From assembly GCF_000381545.1 (NCBI RefSeq), contig NZ_KB906687.1, positions 1 through 64,000 on the forward strand: a stretch of DNA of 64,000 nt. The letters run 5' to 3'. Positions 9,695 through 19,182 of this stretch are shown piece by piece; within the stretch, counting starts at the first letter, position 1; each line of letters starts with the position of its first letter. The notes below the pieces were generated by a model. The model did no database searches, was not told the DNA's origin, and saw only the letters and a list, made by a program, of their open reading frames with translations. The stretch comes from Rhodonellum psychrophilum GCM71 = DSM 17998. GTDB taxonomy: Bacteria > Bacteroidota > Bacteroidia > Cytophagales > Cyclobacteriaceae. The position numbers were made by a program, and so were the translations under genes.

Positions 9695-10837
9695 TTAATC
9701 CAAAAAGACATTCAGCAATTCATACGCTGCCTTTTTCATTCTGTCTTCATAGGGTTCATACAAATCCACACCGAAATCTCTTTTGGGTGCATTCACGAGA
9801 TGATTGGCCAAAGTTTCTACATCAAAAGGCTCGAAATAAGTTCCTTTTTCCTGAAGCTGCTCAATATTGACTGGTAAACTGGAGGCGATGACAGGAACTT
9901 GAAGTGATCGGGCATCCTCAATTACAGTGCTCCAGCCTTCAAACAAACTGGGTTGTATAATTGCCTGGGAATATTTCATCAACATCAATTGATCTCCTCG
10001 CGGGATCAAGCCTAAAAATGAAATCTGATCTTTCAGGTTGTTTTCATTCACAATATCATGCAATTGACTCAGGTATGGTGAATTTTCGGCAACAGGAAAC
10101 CTTCCCGTAATGGCAATGTTGACTGGAATACCTTTCTTTTTGAGCATCGCCACAGCTTCAAAAACCACTTTGTGGTTTTTGTGCTTATGGAATTGATTGC
10201 TGATCATAAAGTAATTTTCCTTTAGCCCATATTTTTCCCGCAAGTCCTCAATGCTCACATCAGGAAGACCCTCAATAATGGATACAAAATGATAGATATG
10301 GACTTTGAGGGATTTTGGCATTTTGAAAAAATGGTTAAAATCATCTTTTACAGCCTGACTTGACAAAACCAGATCTTTCGAGTTATTCAAAATAAACCGG
10401 ATTTTCGCATATCTTCCAGCGCGCTTTTTCTTGGACCAAAATTCAGGATACCGCATGTGCTGTAAATCGGCATACCAGGAAACCAGTTTTGCCTTTGATT
10501 TACTTTTGACAGGATATTCGTGCATTGGGAAAACGGCATCCAAATGATATTCCGCAATCAAATCGTCAACAAAGACATTTTTCCCTTTCAACCAGGATTG
10601 AATGTAACCTTTATACAACCGTGGAAATTGATGGGGTATAAATTCGGCATATGGGTAATCTATTTCATCAATGAAATTTTTTAGCAGCGGGTTATAAAAA
10701 ACAAAGATTTTGGGCATGTCTTTGTCTTCCAAAAATTTGAATATCCTGATGGAGTTCGTGAGATAAATGCTCCCTCCCATCCAAACCGGATCGAAATTAA
10801 AAATCAATCCAAGCTTTAATCTTTCTTTTTGTACCAT
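9695..10837 (-). CDS. GT4-family glycosyltransferase
   Basis: A 380-residue GT-B enzyme. The N-terminus KLGLIFNFDPVWMGGSIYL contains the glycine-rich acceptor-side loop. The C-terminal domain has the typical donor-site sequence FEGWSTVIEDARSLQVPVIAS, with the ExxxxxxE-type acidic pair found in retaining GT4 enzymes. It follows the SDR gene at 10845 by 7 bp, so the two are probably co-translated. It should add one residue to the repeat unit; the sugar is unknown. Confidence 0.86.
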   Translation of the reverse strand: MVQKERLKLGLIFNFDPVWMGGSIYLTNSIRIFKFLEDKDMPKIFVFYNPLLKNFIDEIDYPYAEFIPHQFPRLYKGYIQSWLKGKNVFVDDLIAEYHLDAVFPMHEYPVKSKSKAKLVSWYADLQHMRYPEFWSKKKRAGRYAKIRFILNNSKDLVLSSQAVKDDFNHFFKMPKSLKVHIYHFVSIIEGLPDVSIEDLREKYGLKENYFMISNQFHKHKNHKVVFEAVAMLKKKGIPVNIAITGRFPVAENSPYLSQLHDIVNENNLKDQISFLGLIPRGDQLMLMKYSQAIIQPSLFEGWSTVIEDARSLQVPVIASSLPVNIEQLQEKGTYFEPFDVETLANHLVNAPKRDFGVDLYEPYEDRMKKAAYELLNVFLD

Positions 10838-10844
10838 TCCTGTT

Positions 10845-11771
10845 CTATTTCCAATTATTGATCAAATCTTTGATTCCTTCTTCCAAAGTGTGTTTTGGTT
10901 CCCATCCGGTAAATTTCTTGAGTTTGGAAACGTCAGCAAGCAAATGCATTCTCTCCACCTTTCTCACACGTGTAGGATCAACATCGATTTTCACTTCTTC
11001 CTCCAGAATTTTAGAAAAAGCTTCTACAACTTCAGTCACTGAATATTCAATGCTGCGGCCTAGGTTGAAAGTTTCGACACCTATATTTTCTAACTGTAGG
11101 AGTGCCCAAACTGCCTCTGCCATGTCGTGTGTATGAATGAAATCGCGTTTTGGCGTAAGGTTACCCAAGCTCAATACTCTTTTCCCTTCTCTGAGCTGAT
11201 TTTCAATTTCCGGTATCAAATGAGGATTTGTCTCGTTGGGTCCAAATGCGTTGAAAAACCTGCATACAATGGTATCCTTGCCTGTTTCTGCATTGAATTT
11301 CTCACAAAGCCATTCTCCTGTCAATTTGGTGAGTCCATAAATATCAAGTGGGAGGAGCGTGTGGCTCTCTGACACCGCCAAATCAGAAATGGGGTATACT
11401 GCCGCTGTAGATGCAAAAAAAACTTTCTTCAAGTTGCTGCAATTTTTTGCTGCTGCCAGTAAATTTTCTGTTCCTCTGATATTGATTTCTGAAGCTTCGA
11501 AGGGATGCTGATTGCAATAGGGTATAAAATGAATCGCAGCCAGGTGGACAAGGATGTCAGGGTTGATTTCTGTAAGGGTTTTGGAAATAAGATCTTTGTC
11601 CCTGATATCCATCAGGTGAAAGCAATTGTCTTCTACATCAATAAAAGATCTGCTGCCAAAACTCAGGTTGTCGATCACATGTACCTCATAGCCGCCTTTT
11701 TGAAGTCGGGGGACCACCGCAGAACCAATAAATCCGGCTCCACCTGTCACTACTACTTTTATTTTTTTCAT
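10845..11771 (-). CDS. NAD-dependent nucleotide-sugar epimerase/dehydratase (GalE-like extended SDR)
   Basis: A 308-residue extended SDR with an N-terminal GGAGFIGSAV cofactor loop at 10-19, the STAAVYP strand near 121 and an intact YGLTK active site (Y145, K149). The family makes UDP-galactose-type or other 4-epimerised or keto sugars for glycan assembly. Length and motifs fit a WbpP/GalE-like 4-epimerase, but the substrate is not determined. The gene abuts the GT4 gene starting at 12875 (stop at 11772), which indicates a polycistronic transcript. Confidence 0.82.
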   Translation of the reverse strand: MKKIKVVVTGGAGFIGSAVVPRLQKGGYEVHVIDNLSFGSRSFIDVEDNCFHLMDIRDKDLISKTLTEINPDILVHLAAIHFIPYCNQHPFEASEINIRGTENLLAAAKNCSNLKKVFFASTAAVYPISDLAVSESHTLLPLDIYGLTKLTGEWLCEKFNAETGKDTIVCRFFNAFGPNETNPHLIPEIENQLREGKRVLSLGNLTPKRDFIHTHDMAEAVWALLQLENIGVETFNLGRSIEYSVTEVVEAFSKILEEEVKIDVDPTRVRKVERMHLLADVSKLKKFTGWEPKHTLEEGIKDLINNWK

Positions 11772-12875
11772 TTATAACTTATTTACTTCTTGAATATTAG
11801 TCTTTACACTACTCATAAAATCGAAATAGGCATTGCAGATTTCCTTGGAGGAAAATGATTTGATTGATATTTTGGCATCCTCGCCCATTTTATTTCTCAA
11901 TTCCTCATTTTCCATCAGCAAAAGCAACTTTTCGGCAAACAATATTTTGTCATGCAGTGGAATAAGGTATCCGTTAACCCCATTCTCAATTAGATCTGAA
12001 GGGCCCGCGACACAATCGTATGCTATTACAGGCAATTTTGCTGCCATTGCTTCACCGATGACATTTGGAAAGCCTTCTGAGGAGGAGCTAAAGGCAAATA
12101 TGGAAGCCCTCCCGTAATACTTTTCAACGTCCTTTTGCATTCCTTCGAAATTCACCCTATTACCAACACCTAGATCCTCTGCAAGCTTTTTCCATGCCAA
12201 CTTATTGTTCTGCTTGAGGTGATCATCCCCTACCAAGGTAAGTTCCCAGTCATTTTTTGGCAAACTTGCGAAAATTTCTATTAATTCATTTTGATGTTTT
12301 GATTGTATCAACCTTGCCACCATCAAAATTTCCTTCCTTTTTTCATCAATCGGCATCTCCTGTACAATTGGATTGCCGATCACCGTCATGTTGTTGTGTC
12401 TGTAAATTTTTTGGTAAACCTCTTTTGCTTTTTGCGTCTGGGCAATAATTCCGTAAGCCCCGGGATATAAATATTTTCTGAGTTTCTCCTGCAAAGGACT
12501 CAAAGGCTTATCGGGCTGACTTCTATCTGAAACAAATACTGGAATCCCCAATCCTTTGGTTGCCAGCAAGACTAAATTGTTCCAAAGCACTCCAAAAGAA
12601 AGTACAGCCTCCGGGTTTAATGCTTTTATTTTTTTTCTCAAAAAAAACACCGTCTTCACCGTAGAAATCCCTCTTCTTTCAGGGTCAAAAGGAAAGTCCG
12701 GAAGATGAATCTGAATAGAGGGGTCTATGTTATAAAAAACATCTCTTTTGATCCCATAAAGGATCAAGTCCACTTTTACACCTTCCCTTTTAACAAAATC
12801 ATTTAACAATACAGAAAAAACCCTCTCCATTCCTCCAGGTTGTAGAGAATGGATGACAAAACAAATATGGTTCAT
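11772..12875 (-). CDS. GT4-family glycosyltransferase
   Basis: A 367-residue GT-B enzyme. I place the start at the ATG at 12873-12875, giving MNHICFVIHSLQPGGMERV. The frame continues upstream but would add 23 unlikely residues over the previous gene. The chosen ATG overlaps the previous stop as ATGA, a common coupling signal. The motif LQPGGMER is the GT4 acceptor-side loop. SSSSEGFPNVIGEAMAAKLP and the following AGPSDLIENGVNGYLIP form the donor-binding region with the EGFPNVIGE acidic pair. It probably acts on the lipid-linked repeat unit. Confidence 0.9.
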   Translation of the reverse strand: MNHICFVIHSLQPGGMERVFSVLLNDFVKREGVKVDLILYGIKRDVFYNIDPSIQIHLPDFPFDPERRGISTVKTVFFLRKKIKALNPEAVLSFGVLWNNLVLLATKGLGIPVFVSDRSQPDKPLSPLQEKLRKYLYPGAYGIIAQTQKAKEVYQKIYRHNNMTVIGNPIVQEMPIDEKRKEILMVARLIQSKHQNELIEIFASLPKNDWELTLVGDDHLKQNNKLAWKKLAEDLGVGNRVNFEGMQKDVEKYYGRASIFAFSSSSEGFPNVIGEAMAAKLPVIAYDCVAGPSDLIENGVNGYLIPLHDKILFAEKLLLLMENEELRNKMGEDAKISIKSFSSKEICNAYFDFMSSVKTNIQEVNKL

Positions 12876-13897
12876 GCTTTCGTACCTTTTTGAATCATCA
12901 TGTCCACCATCCATCCATAAGGATTGAATTTTCCGGGATGCCAATTCAGTTCTTGGTCCCAGTACCCTGTACAGGCATCATATCCCTGATTGGCAAATCC
13001 AAAACTGATTTCCACCAAAAGTGGGTTTTGATTTTGATCCATGACGTAATCGTAGGCGATGCATTGCGCTTGGAGTTTTTGCTGGACTTCAAAAGATATT
13101 TGCACACAGTTCAGCGGGATTTGTTTCTCATCATAAACAATAAACCCACTTCCGGAGGCCCTAAAGTCATTTTCTCTGTTCATTCTTTTGATGGCAAATG
13201 CTTTGTCTCCCACGACAACAACCCGGATATCCGCATCATTCTCGGGAATAAATTCCTGGAAATAAACATAGTCCATTTCATTGCCCATGACTTTGGCATA
13301 TCTGGGAGGCTGAACCAGCCTAACCAAGCCTTTCCCAACTTCACTCGCAGGAACTTTGCCACTTCTCCATTTCCTAAACCGTTCCTTTAAACTGCCTACT
13401 GAATCATAGGCTGCAAATCCTGAAGAAAAGGCTTTGTTCACCATTTTCTTGGCTTCGGCCGCAGTGCGCACGAGCTGCACGTTTTGAGATCCTGCACCAC
13501 CCCTCAACTTGAAGACCTTAGGAAAGGTCGTATTCACAATCCATTGATTCGCTGAATTTTTATCATAAAAAACCCAAGTGGGTACCAATGGTGCATCTAG
13601 TGCTTCAAGAAGATATTTTTGCCCCACTTTGTCATCAAAATGCCATGCAGTCTTGAAATCTGGAAAAATCGGTATCCCTGCTTGATCCAAACTGAAAATC
13701 AGAGATTTGGCCATCACATTGTCCCTTGGGCTTGCCTGATTGAAGTGAAAAAACAAAGCCTTACAGCCTTTCAGTTCTTCAATGATATTGGAGGCATAAC
13801 AATCCACAAGTTTATAAGGAATATCAAATTCATCACAATAGGCTTTCCATCTGAAATGAAAAAGGTGGTCCCTCAAATTGTTGTGTATTGCTATCAT
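12872..13897 (-). CDS. ATP-grasp-family ligase (RimK-like)
   Basis: A 341-residue protein with an ATP-grasp layout: a pre-ATP domain to about 110, FPKVFKLRGGAGSQNV with the ATP-binding lysine and glycine loop near 145-160, FQEFIPENDADIRVVVVGDK near 230, and a metal-site acidic segment PLLVEISFGFANQ near 305 where EIS replaces the usual ExN. ATP-grasp ligases join a carboxylate to an amine through an acyl phosphate. Next to an amidotransferase and a CapA-like gene in a uronic-acid-rich locus, it may attach an amino acid to a sugar carboxyl, but this is inferred. It abuts the upstream asparagine-synthase gene. Confidence 0.78.
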   Translation of the reverse strand: MIAIHNNLRDHLFHFRWKAYCDEFDIPYKLVDCYASNIIEELKGCKALFFHFNQASPRDNVMAKSLIFSLDQAGIPIFPDFKTAWHFDDKVGQKYLLEALDAPLVPTWVFYDKNSANQWIVNTTFPKVFKLRGGAGSQNVQLVRTAAEAKKMVNKAFSSGFAAYDSVGSLKERFRKWRSGKVPASEVGKGLVRLVQPPRYAKVMGNEMDYVYFQEFIPENDADIRVVVVGDKAFAIKRMNRENDFRASGSGFIVYDEKQIPLNCVQISFEVQQKLQAQCIAYDYVMDQNQNPLLVEISFGFANQGYDACTGYWDQELNWHPGKFNPYGWMVDMMIQKGTKA

Positions 13898-15793
13898 TTA
13901 GTCTAAATATTGTTTTGCCCAGATCTCAAACCCTGTCATTAACCAAATGGTATCCAAGTCTGCTGGTGAACTGTTTTTTAAATTTCTGAAAAGTGAATCC
14001 GTATACGCTGAGTTAAACAATCCTCTTTTTACGATTCCCGGCAACAAATCATTTTCCCATCTCTCTTTAAACGCTTCACTGCCAAAAAACTCTTTCAACG
14101 GAATCCCAAAGCCCATTTTATCCCTGTAGGCAAATTCTTCATCGAATTTTTCTGAGCAGATATCCTTGAGGAGTTTTTTGGCCTCTAATTTCCCTTTATA
14201 TTCTTTGACTAATTCATTTTCATCGATATTCAGAGAGGTGGTGACCATTTCATTATCCAAAAAAGGGACTCTGTTTTCAATGCTATGTGCCATAGACATC
14301 TTATCCTGCCGCATCAAAAGATCTGGAAGATAGGTAAGCAGTTCATATTTGCGATGTCTTTTTGCATCAGCCCTGGTTATCGTTTCCAAAATCTTCTTCC
14401 TTTGTTGAAGTGCAACCTTCCAATCAAAGTTCGGAAATATTCTTGCGGCATTGCTGAAAGTCCCAAAAGCAGCGCCTAGGATCATCCTATTTTCAGGATT
14501 GGAATAATAGGAAACAAAGGACTTTAAATCTTTCTTGTTCTTTTTGAGTTCTGAGAGAAAATTTCGGCTCAAATAGGCGGATTGTTTTGCGGTCACAAAT
14601 CTGGAATAGCCTGATAAGGCTTCATCAGCTCCCTCCCCACTCAATAAAACCGTTACGTGCTTTTTTGCCTGCTCACTCAGCAGGTAGATCCCGATGGTAT
14701 TGGGATGATTGATGGGTTGTTCGAAATGCCAGGTAGCCTTATCCATCACCTCAAAATAATAGTCTGCCTTGAGTTCAAACTGATGGGATTGAAGCTTCAA
14801 TTTTTTTGCTACAATATCGATGAATTTTTTTTCGGTGAATTTCTGATCTTCAAAGATGACCGAAACAGTTTCAAGGTTGCCTTTGTCCAAGCTTTTACTT
14901 GCATAATGTGTCACCAGGGAAGAATCCACTCCACCCGATAGCTGACAGCCTAATTTCACATCACTGATCATCTGCCTTTTAACACTGGCCTCCAATGATG
15001 CATCGAGTTTTTCAAATGCGGTTGGACCGGAAATGGAGGTGTTTCCTTCATTTCGAATATCATAGTATTTTTTGAGGACCAGCCCCTTGGAAGCAGAGAC
15101 CTCCGCGTAAGAGCCCGGTTCCAAATTGTGGATTTTTTTGAACAAGGTTTTATTGACAAGGTTTCTGAAAAGCAAAAACTCACTCAACTGCTTTTGATCC
15201 AGTTCAAATTTAAAATCCGGTAAGGCTTTAAAGCTTTTCATTTCTGAAGAAAAGGCAATCCTGTCCTTCTCTTGGAGGATGTACAAAGGCTTTATGCCAA
15301 ATCTGTCTCGAGCAAGGAATAAAACCTTCTTTTTGAGATCTGCTACTGCAAAGGCAAACATCCCATTCAATCTTTGGAGCATACCCTCCAACCCGTATTC
15401 ACAATACAGGTGCAGTGCAACTTCTGTATCCGTTTGACTTTTGAAGATATACCCTTTTTCAATGAGCTCATCTTTGTAATCAAAGGCATTGTAGATTTCC
15501 CCATTCATCATCATCACGACATCAGCTGTAGGACTGACCATTGGCTGATGCCCATTTGGGGACAAATCAAGAATACTTAACCTGTTAAATCCGAATATCA
15601 AATCAACAGGGTTGAGAAAAGGGGCTTCTTTCGAATGTTGGATGGGTTCAACTGTTTGTTTGGCAAGATCAATACCCACTATTCCCGAATCATCAGGACC
15701 ACGGTGGTGTTGAAGGCTGATCATCTCCCTTATCGTACTGTTATCAGGTACAAAGGAGCTGTTGAGATTATAATAACCTGAAAATCCACACAT
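13898..15793 (-). CDS. Asparagine-synthase-like glutamine amidotransferase (copy 1)
   Basis: A 631-residue AsnB-type protein. Residue C2 in MCGFSGYY is the class II glutaminase nucleophile. RGPDD lies near 34, NGEIYN near 96, the ATP-pyrophosphatase loop LSGGVDSS near 290 and SMAHSIENRVPFLD near 485. It should release ammonia from glutamine and use ATP to amidate a carboxylate. In O-antigen loci such proteins (for example WbpS in Pseudomonas) amidate uronic acids, which fits the two sugar dehydrogenases here. It sits 2 bp after a CapA-like gene and directly before the ATP-grasp gene. Ordinary asparagine synthesis cannot be excluded. Confidence 0.9.
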   Translation of the reverse strand: MCGFSGYYNLNSSFVPDNSTIREMISLQHHRGPDDSGIVGIDLAKQTVEPIQHSKEAPFLNPVDLIFGFNRLSILDLSPNGHQPMVSPTADVVMMMNGEIYNAFDYKDELIEKGYIFKSQTDTEVALHLYCEYGLEGMLQRLNGMFAFAVADLKKKVLFLARDRFGIKPLYILQEKDRIAFSSEMKSFKALPDFKFELDQKQLSEFLLFRNLVNKTLFKKIHNLEPGSYAEVSASKGLVLKKYYDIRNEGNTSISGPTAFEKLDASLEASVKRQMISDVKLGCQLSGGVDSSLVTHYASKSLDKGNLETVSVIFEDQKFTEKKFIDIVAKKLKLQSHQFELKADYYFEVMDKATWHFEQPINHPNTIGIYLLSEQAKKHVTVLLSGEGADEALSGYSRFVTAKQSAYLSRNFLSELKKNKKDLKSFVSYYSNPENRMILGAAFGTFSNAARIFPNFDWKVALQQRKKILETITRADAKRHRKYELLTYLPDLLMRQDKMSMAHSIENRVPFLDNEMVTTSLNIDENELVKEYKGKLEAKKLLKDICSEKFDEEFAYRDKMGFGIPLKEFFGSEAFKERWENDLLPGIVKRGLFNSAYTDSLFRNLKNSSPADLDTIWLMTGFEIWAKQYLD

Positions 15794-15795
15794 GC

Positions 15796-16929
15796 TTAGC
15801 TGAGTTTCCTGTTTAATGCATTTAACAAAACTTCCCTATGGGATTCACATTGAATCAGATTTTTCAAAAGTCTTTGCTTCCCTTTTCCCATGATATCGGG
15901 CAATATATTTCTTCGGTTCAATGCCGTCAAAACCTTGTTTTTATAAGGTTGTATTCTTGTCAGCATGATGGACTCAAGTTGTTTTGAATAGGTGTCAAAA
16001 GCATTTTGGAGCTGGTCGTCATCCGCTATTATACTGTTCAATTTCAAAATGTTGTCTTCCAACGGTTTGCTTGATTCCGCATCTAAAAGATAGACTCCTG
16101 CATTCTCATCATTTTGCTTGATGAACTTATATTCAAATTCGGGATTTTTCCCTTTTTCAAATTTAAGTTTGAGAATCATTCCTTTGTTCCAGGTTCCGTT
16201 TCTTAGGCCTTTCCAATCGAAACAAAAATTGCCAAGACTATAAAAAATTGGTTTTCCCTGATAAACCTCATGTCCCGAAATAATGTGGGTATGGTGTGCT
16301 ACCACGGCATCTGCTCCCGCATCTATCATAAAGCGGTAGGTCTCCTTCATTCTTGGGCTGGGCAATTCATAGTGTTCATGGCCTCCATGTAAAACCACCA
16401 CAACAAAATCAACTTCCTTTTTTAATTTCTGGATAGACCCAAAAGCTTTGATCGGATCGAGCGGATTGCAACCAGGTTCGGGTCCTTCAGTGGTTGACCA
16501 TTCATGCTCGGTCATGTTCAGAAATGCAAATTCAAGATTTTGGATTTGCACCCGATGAATTTTCGCTGCTTCAGCAGCATTCAAACCGCTTCCAAACCAA
16601 GAAATACCCGCATCATTCAAGGCGCGGTATGTGTCTTTGATGCCCTGCGGTCCATAGTCCCTGAAGTGATTGTTGGCTGTGGCGACCAGCTTGCAATTGA
16701 GCCAATCCAGTATTTCCGTTGTTTGTGGAAGTGACTTGATATGTGGTCCTGTTTTGGGTATGCCATTTCCAACTGTAGTCAAAGGGCATTCCAAATCAAT
16801 TATGTTGAGGTCATTTTCAAGAAAGAAGGGTCTGACTGATTTCATGTTTTCATCCCAATCCCCCTTTAGAAATGACTCTTCCATCCTTTCCCAAGGGCAA
16901 AAATCTCCTGTAAATCCTATTGAAACCAT
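15796..16929 (-). CDS. CapA-family metallophosphatase-like protein
   Basis: A 377-residue protein with the CapA/PgsA fold signature: an early FTGDFCPW, IDLECPLTT, ATANNHFRDYGPQGIKDT, LHGGHEHYELPSPR and GADAVVAHHTHIISGHEVY, followed by PIFYSLGNFCFD. These are the Asp, Asn and His metal ligands of the calcineurin-like superfamily. CapA proteins help make or anchor poly-gamma-glutamate, but homologues occur in many polysaccharide loci with unknown roles. There is no obvious signal peptide, so it may act in the cytoplasm. It starts 2 bp after the deacetylase-like gene upstream, consistent with one operon. Confidence 0.84.
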   Translation of the reverse strand: MVSIGFTGDFCPWERMEESFLKGDWDENMKSVRPFFLENDLNIIDLECPLTTVGNGIPKTGPHIKSLPQTTEILDWLNCKLVATANNHFRDYGPQGIKDTYRALNDAGISWFGSGLNAAEAAKIHRVQIQNLEFAFLNMTEHEWSTTEGPEPGCNPLDPIKAFGSIQKLKKEVDFVVVVLHGGHEHYELPSPRMKETYRFMIDAGADAVVAHHTHIISGHEVYQGKPIFYSLGNFCFDWKGLRNGTWNKGMILKLKFEKGKNPEFEYKFIKQNDENAGVYLLDAESSKPLEDNILKLNSIIADDDQLQNAFDTYSKQLESIMLTRIQPYKNKVLTALNRRNILPDIMGKGKQRLLKNLIQCESHREVLLNALNRKLS

Positions 16930-16931
16930 AT

Positions 16932-18044
16932 CTATCTCAAATAATTTTCCAATTCATCGGTAGAAACAAATTTAGCTTCCGGCCACTTTTTACTTATTTG
17001 TGATAGCAGTCTTTCGAGTTGCTTCAAACCAATATCTTTATTTTTGGGATCTATAAATCCTACAAAATTAATTCTGTGGGTACAGATCACTGCTGGCTTT
17101 TTAAGATTAAAAGCGGCTTGGATCCTACCCAGAACTTTATCTGTCCAATCTATATTTGGATTGGTCGCGGGTTCAAATATACAATTCCTCACGTTATAGA
17201 ATTGGCCAAATCGGTTTCGCGAGCCAAATGGATGCGGAATCAGTTTGTAATTGCCGAATTTCCCGGTGGGAGCATATTGATTGGGAAGTCCCTGAATACA
17301 GGACACCCCATTCTGACCCAAGGTTTCCTCTATTCCCGAATCCCAATTGTAGCAAGGAGCAATAAATGATTTGGAATGAAATCCGAATGTGTTTTTAAAC
17401 ATGGTCAAACCTTCACTGATGATTTCATTGTGTTGGCTGACTTCACTGACTTCATCCCAGTCATATGCTTCCATGAAGCTATAATCTTCGTTTCCCGAAA
17501 AAGTAGTCCCCCATTCAAATGCCTCTTTCAACTTTGAATTGTCTTTTTGCAAAGACGTTAGCCATCTGTTCACATGGAGATGTTCTCTGCCATGAAACTG
17601 CGGGAAAAAAACACCTTCTTTTAATCCTTCTTTCCAGACATCCAGATTATTTGCGTGCTTTGGGTATTTTTTAAAAGTCTCATAAAAAGGCTCAAAATGG
17701 TATTCCCTGTAATCGGAGGCTTTTATTTTGTCAAAATCAGGGTTTGCCATGATTGCATTGGCCGTGATTTTGGCCGGCTTTCCGTCAGAACCTTTAAATT
17801 TCATAAGCAATGAAAACAAGTCCTCCAGATCTTCTTTACTCGCTAAAGCATCCACTTTATAAAGACTTCCTTTGATATCAAATCCTTTTTTTTCCAGGTG
17901 CTCCAAGGCGTCTCTTGAAGGTGTCCGAATAGCTCCCCAGTCATCTGATTCAAATACAATGAGTTTTTGATTGATATTGGCACCCCTCAAATTGGTTTTT
18001 ATTCCCCCAATATAGGATTTAAGTTGTGTTGGATTGTTGAGCAT
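16932..18044 (-). CDS. NodB-like polysaccharide deacetylase-family protein (paralogue 1)
   Basis: A 370-residue protein with VFESDDWGAIR at about 30-40 (D34, D35 as the likely motif-1 acidic pair), FHGREH at 150-155 giving an HxxxH metal pair (H151, H155) and CTHRINFVGF near the C-terminus. This pattern matches proteins annotated as polysaccharide (de)acetylases in Bacteroidota. They would remove N- or O-acetyl groups or modify a carbohydrate intermediate. No signal peptide is evident, so a cytoplasmic sugar substrate is plausible. It is a clear paralogue of the gene just upstream (18046-19182), separated by 1 bp. Confidence 0.72.
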   Translation of the reverse strand: MLNNPTQLKSYIGGIKTNLRGANINQKLIVFESDDWGAIRTPSRDALEHLEKKGFDIKGSLYKVDALASKEDLEDLFSLLMKFKGSDGKPAKITANAIMANPDFDKIKASDYREYHFEPFYETFKKYPKHANNLDVWKEGLKEGVFFPQFHGREHLHVNRWLTSLQKDNSKLKEAFEWGTTFSGNEDYSFMEAYDWDEVSEVSQHNEIISEGLTMFKNTFGFHSKSFIAPCYNWDSGIEETLGQNGVSCIQGLPNQYAPTGKFGNYKLIPHPFGSRNRFGQFYNVRNCIFEPATNPNIDWTDKVLGRIQAAFNLKKPAVICTHRINFVGFIDPKNKDIGLKQLERLLSQISKKWPEAKFVSTDELENYLR

Positions 18045-18045
18045 T

Positions 18046-19182
18046 TTAATGGTTCTGTTTCTGCTTTCCCGCTACCAAATTCCCCATTTCCTCAGTGGTC
18101 ATGAAAGTTACATCGGGCCATTGCTGTTTGATAGATGTGAGCAATCTGTTGAGTTCTTTCAGGCCATGACTCCTGTTCGCTGGATTCAGCCAACCGATAT
18201 AATTTACCCTATGGGAACTGATTACCGCAGGCTTATTCCATTTGAATGCAATGGAAATTTCTGACAGACAGGAATCCACCCAATCGGATTGCAAATCTGA
18301 TGAGGGTTCAAAAAAACAGTTTCGGGTGAGGTATCTTTGCTTGTATTTGTTTTTTTGACCAATATAGTGGAACACCCTTCTGGTTTTCCCATATCCTACC
18401 GGCTCATGCTGAATTTTGGAAGCACCTATATATTTGATTCCATTGTCGGCTAAGTCTTTTTCCAAGCTATTGTTAAAAGGTCCGTTGGTCGGGACAAAAA
18501 AACTTGCCTTGTATCCAAACAACGTTTCAAATTGAACGAGTCCGTCTTGGATTACATCCTTTTGAGATGCTATATCACTTGGCTCAAAAACATCAAAAGC
18601 AGCCTGATAACTAACGTGATTGATTGGTTTTCTAGGGGTGATGCCGTATACCCCATGCTCAAATGCTATTCTTGTATCTTCTTCACCCGCCTGCAATGCT
18701 TTCATCCAATTTGACACGTTCAAATGTTCTCTTCCGTGAAACTGAGGAACGAAAATGTTTTCACGGATCCCTTCTTTCCAAAGTGCAAATGAATTCGCAT
18801 GATGCGGATACCTGCGGAGAGTTTCAGGAAGCAATTCATAATGATAGTTCTGGAAGTTATCGGCTTTTATCTTTTCAAAATCCGGATTTGCCGTCAACCC
18901 AACCGCTGTAAATTTGCAGTGACTGCCCGACACATCTTTATGTGAAGTCAGCACTTCAAAAAGGTAAGCCAAGTCATCCTCGGAGGCCAACCCGTCATTG
19001 GAAAGGTATCTTGCTTCATCAGCGCTTGATGGAACCACTCCTTTTTTAGCCATTTCGGCTAGCGCATCCTTTGAGGACATTCTTATTGCGCCCCAATCGT
19101 CACTTTCAATTACAACGATTTTTTTGGGTGCACTCCAACCAATAAGGTTTGATGCATTTCTTAGAATATTTGAAAGACTCAT
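18046..19182 (-). CDS. NodB-like polysaccharide deacetylase-family protein (paralogue 2)
   Basis: A 378-residue paralogue of the following gene. It has VIESDDWGAIR (D28, D29), PQFHGREH (H149, H153) and SSHRVNYIGW near 325, so all presumed metal-binding residues are retained. Both copies also share a TANPDFEKIKA-type segment and a closing LKxLxRLL...WP pattern. Its ATG overlaps the preceding EpsG-like polymerase stop by one base (TAATG). The pair probably arose by tandem duplication and then diverged, so the two may act on different sugars. The enzymatic activity is inferred from motifs only. Confidence 0.72.
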   Translation of the reverse strand: MSLSNILRNASNLIGWSAPKKIVVIESDDWGAIRMSSKDALAEMAKKGVVPSSADEARYLSNDGLASEDDLAYLFEVLTSHKDVSGSHCKFTAVGLTANPDFEKIKADNFQNYHYELLPETLRRYPHHANSFALWKEGIRENIFVPQFHGREHLNVSNWMKALQAGEEDTRIAFEHGVYGITPRKPINHVSYQAAFDVFEPSDIASQKDVIQDGLVQFETLFGYKASFFVPTNGPFNNSLEKDLADNGIKYIGASKIQHEPVGYGKTRRVFHYIGQKNKYKQRYLTRNCFFEPSSDLQSDWVDSCLSEISIAFKWNKPAVISSHRVNYIGWLNPANRSHGLKELNRLLTSIKQQWPDVTFMTTEEMGNLVAGKQKQNH

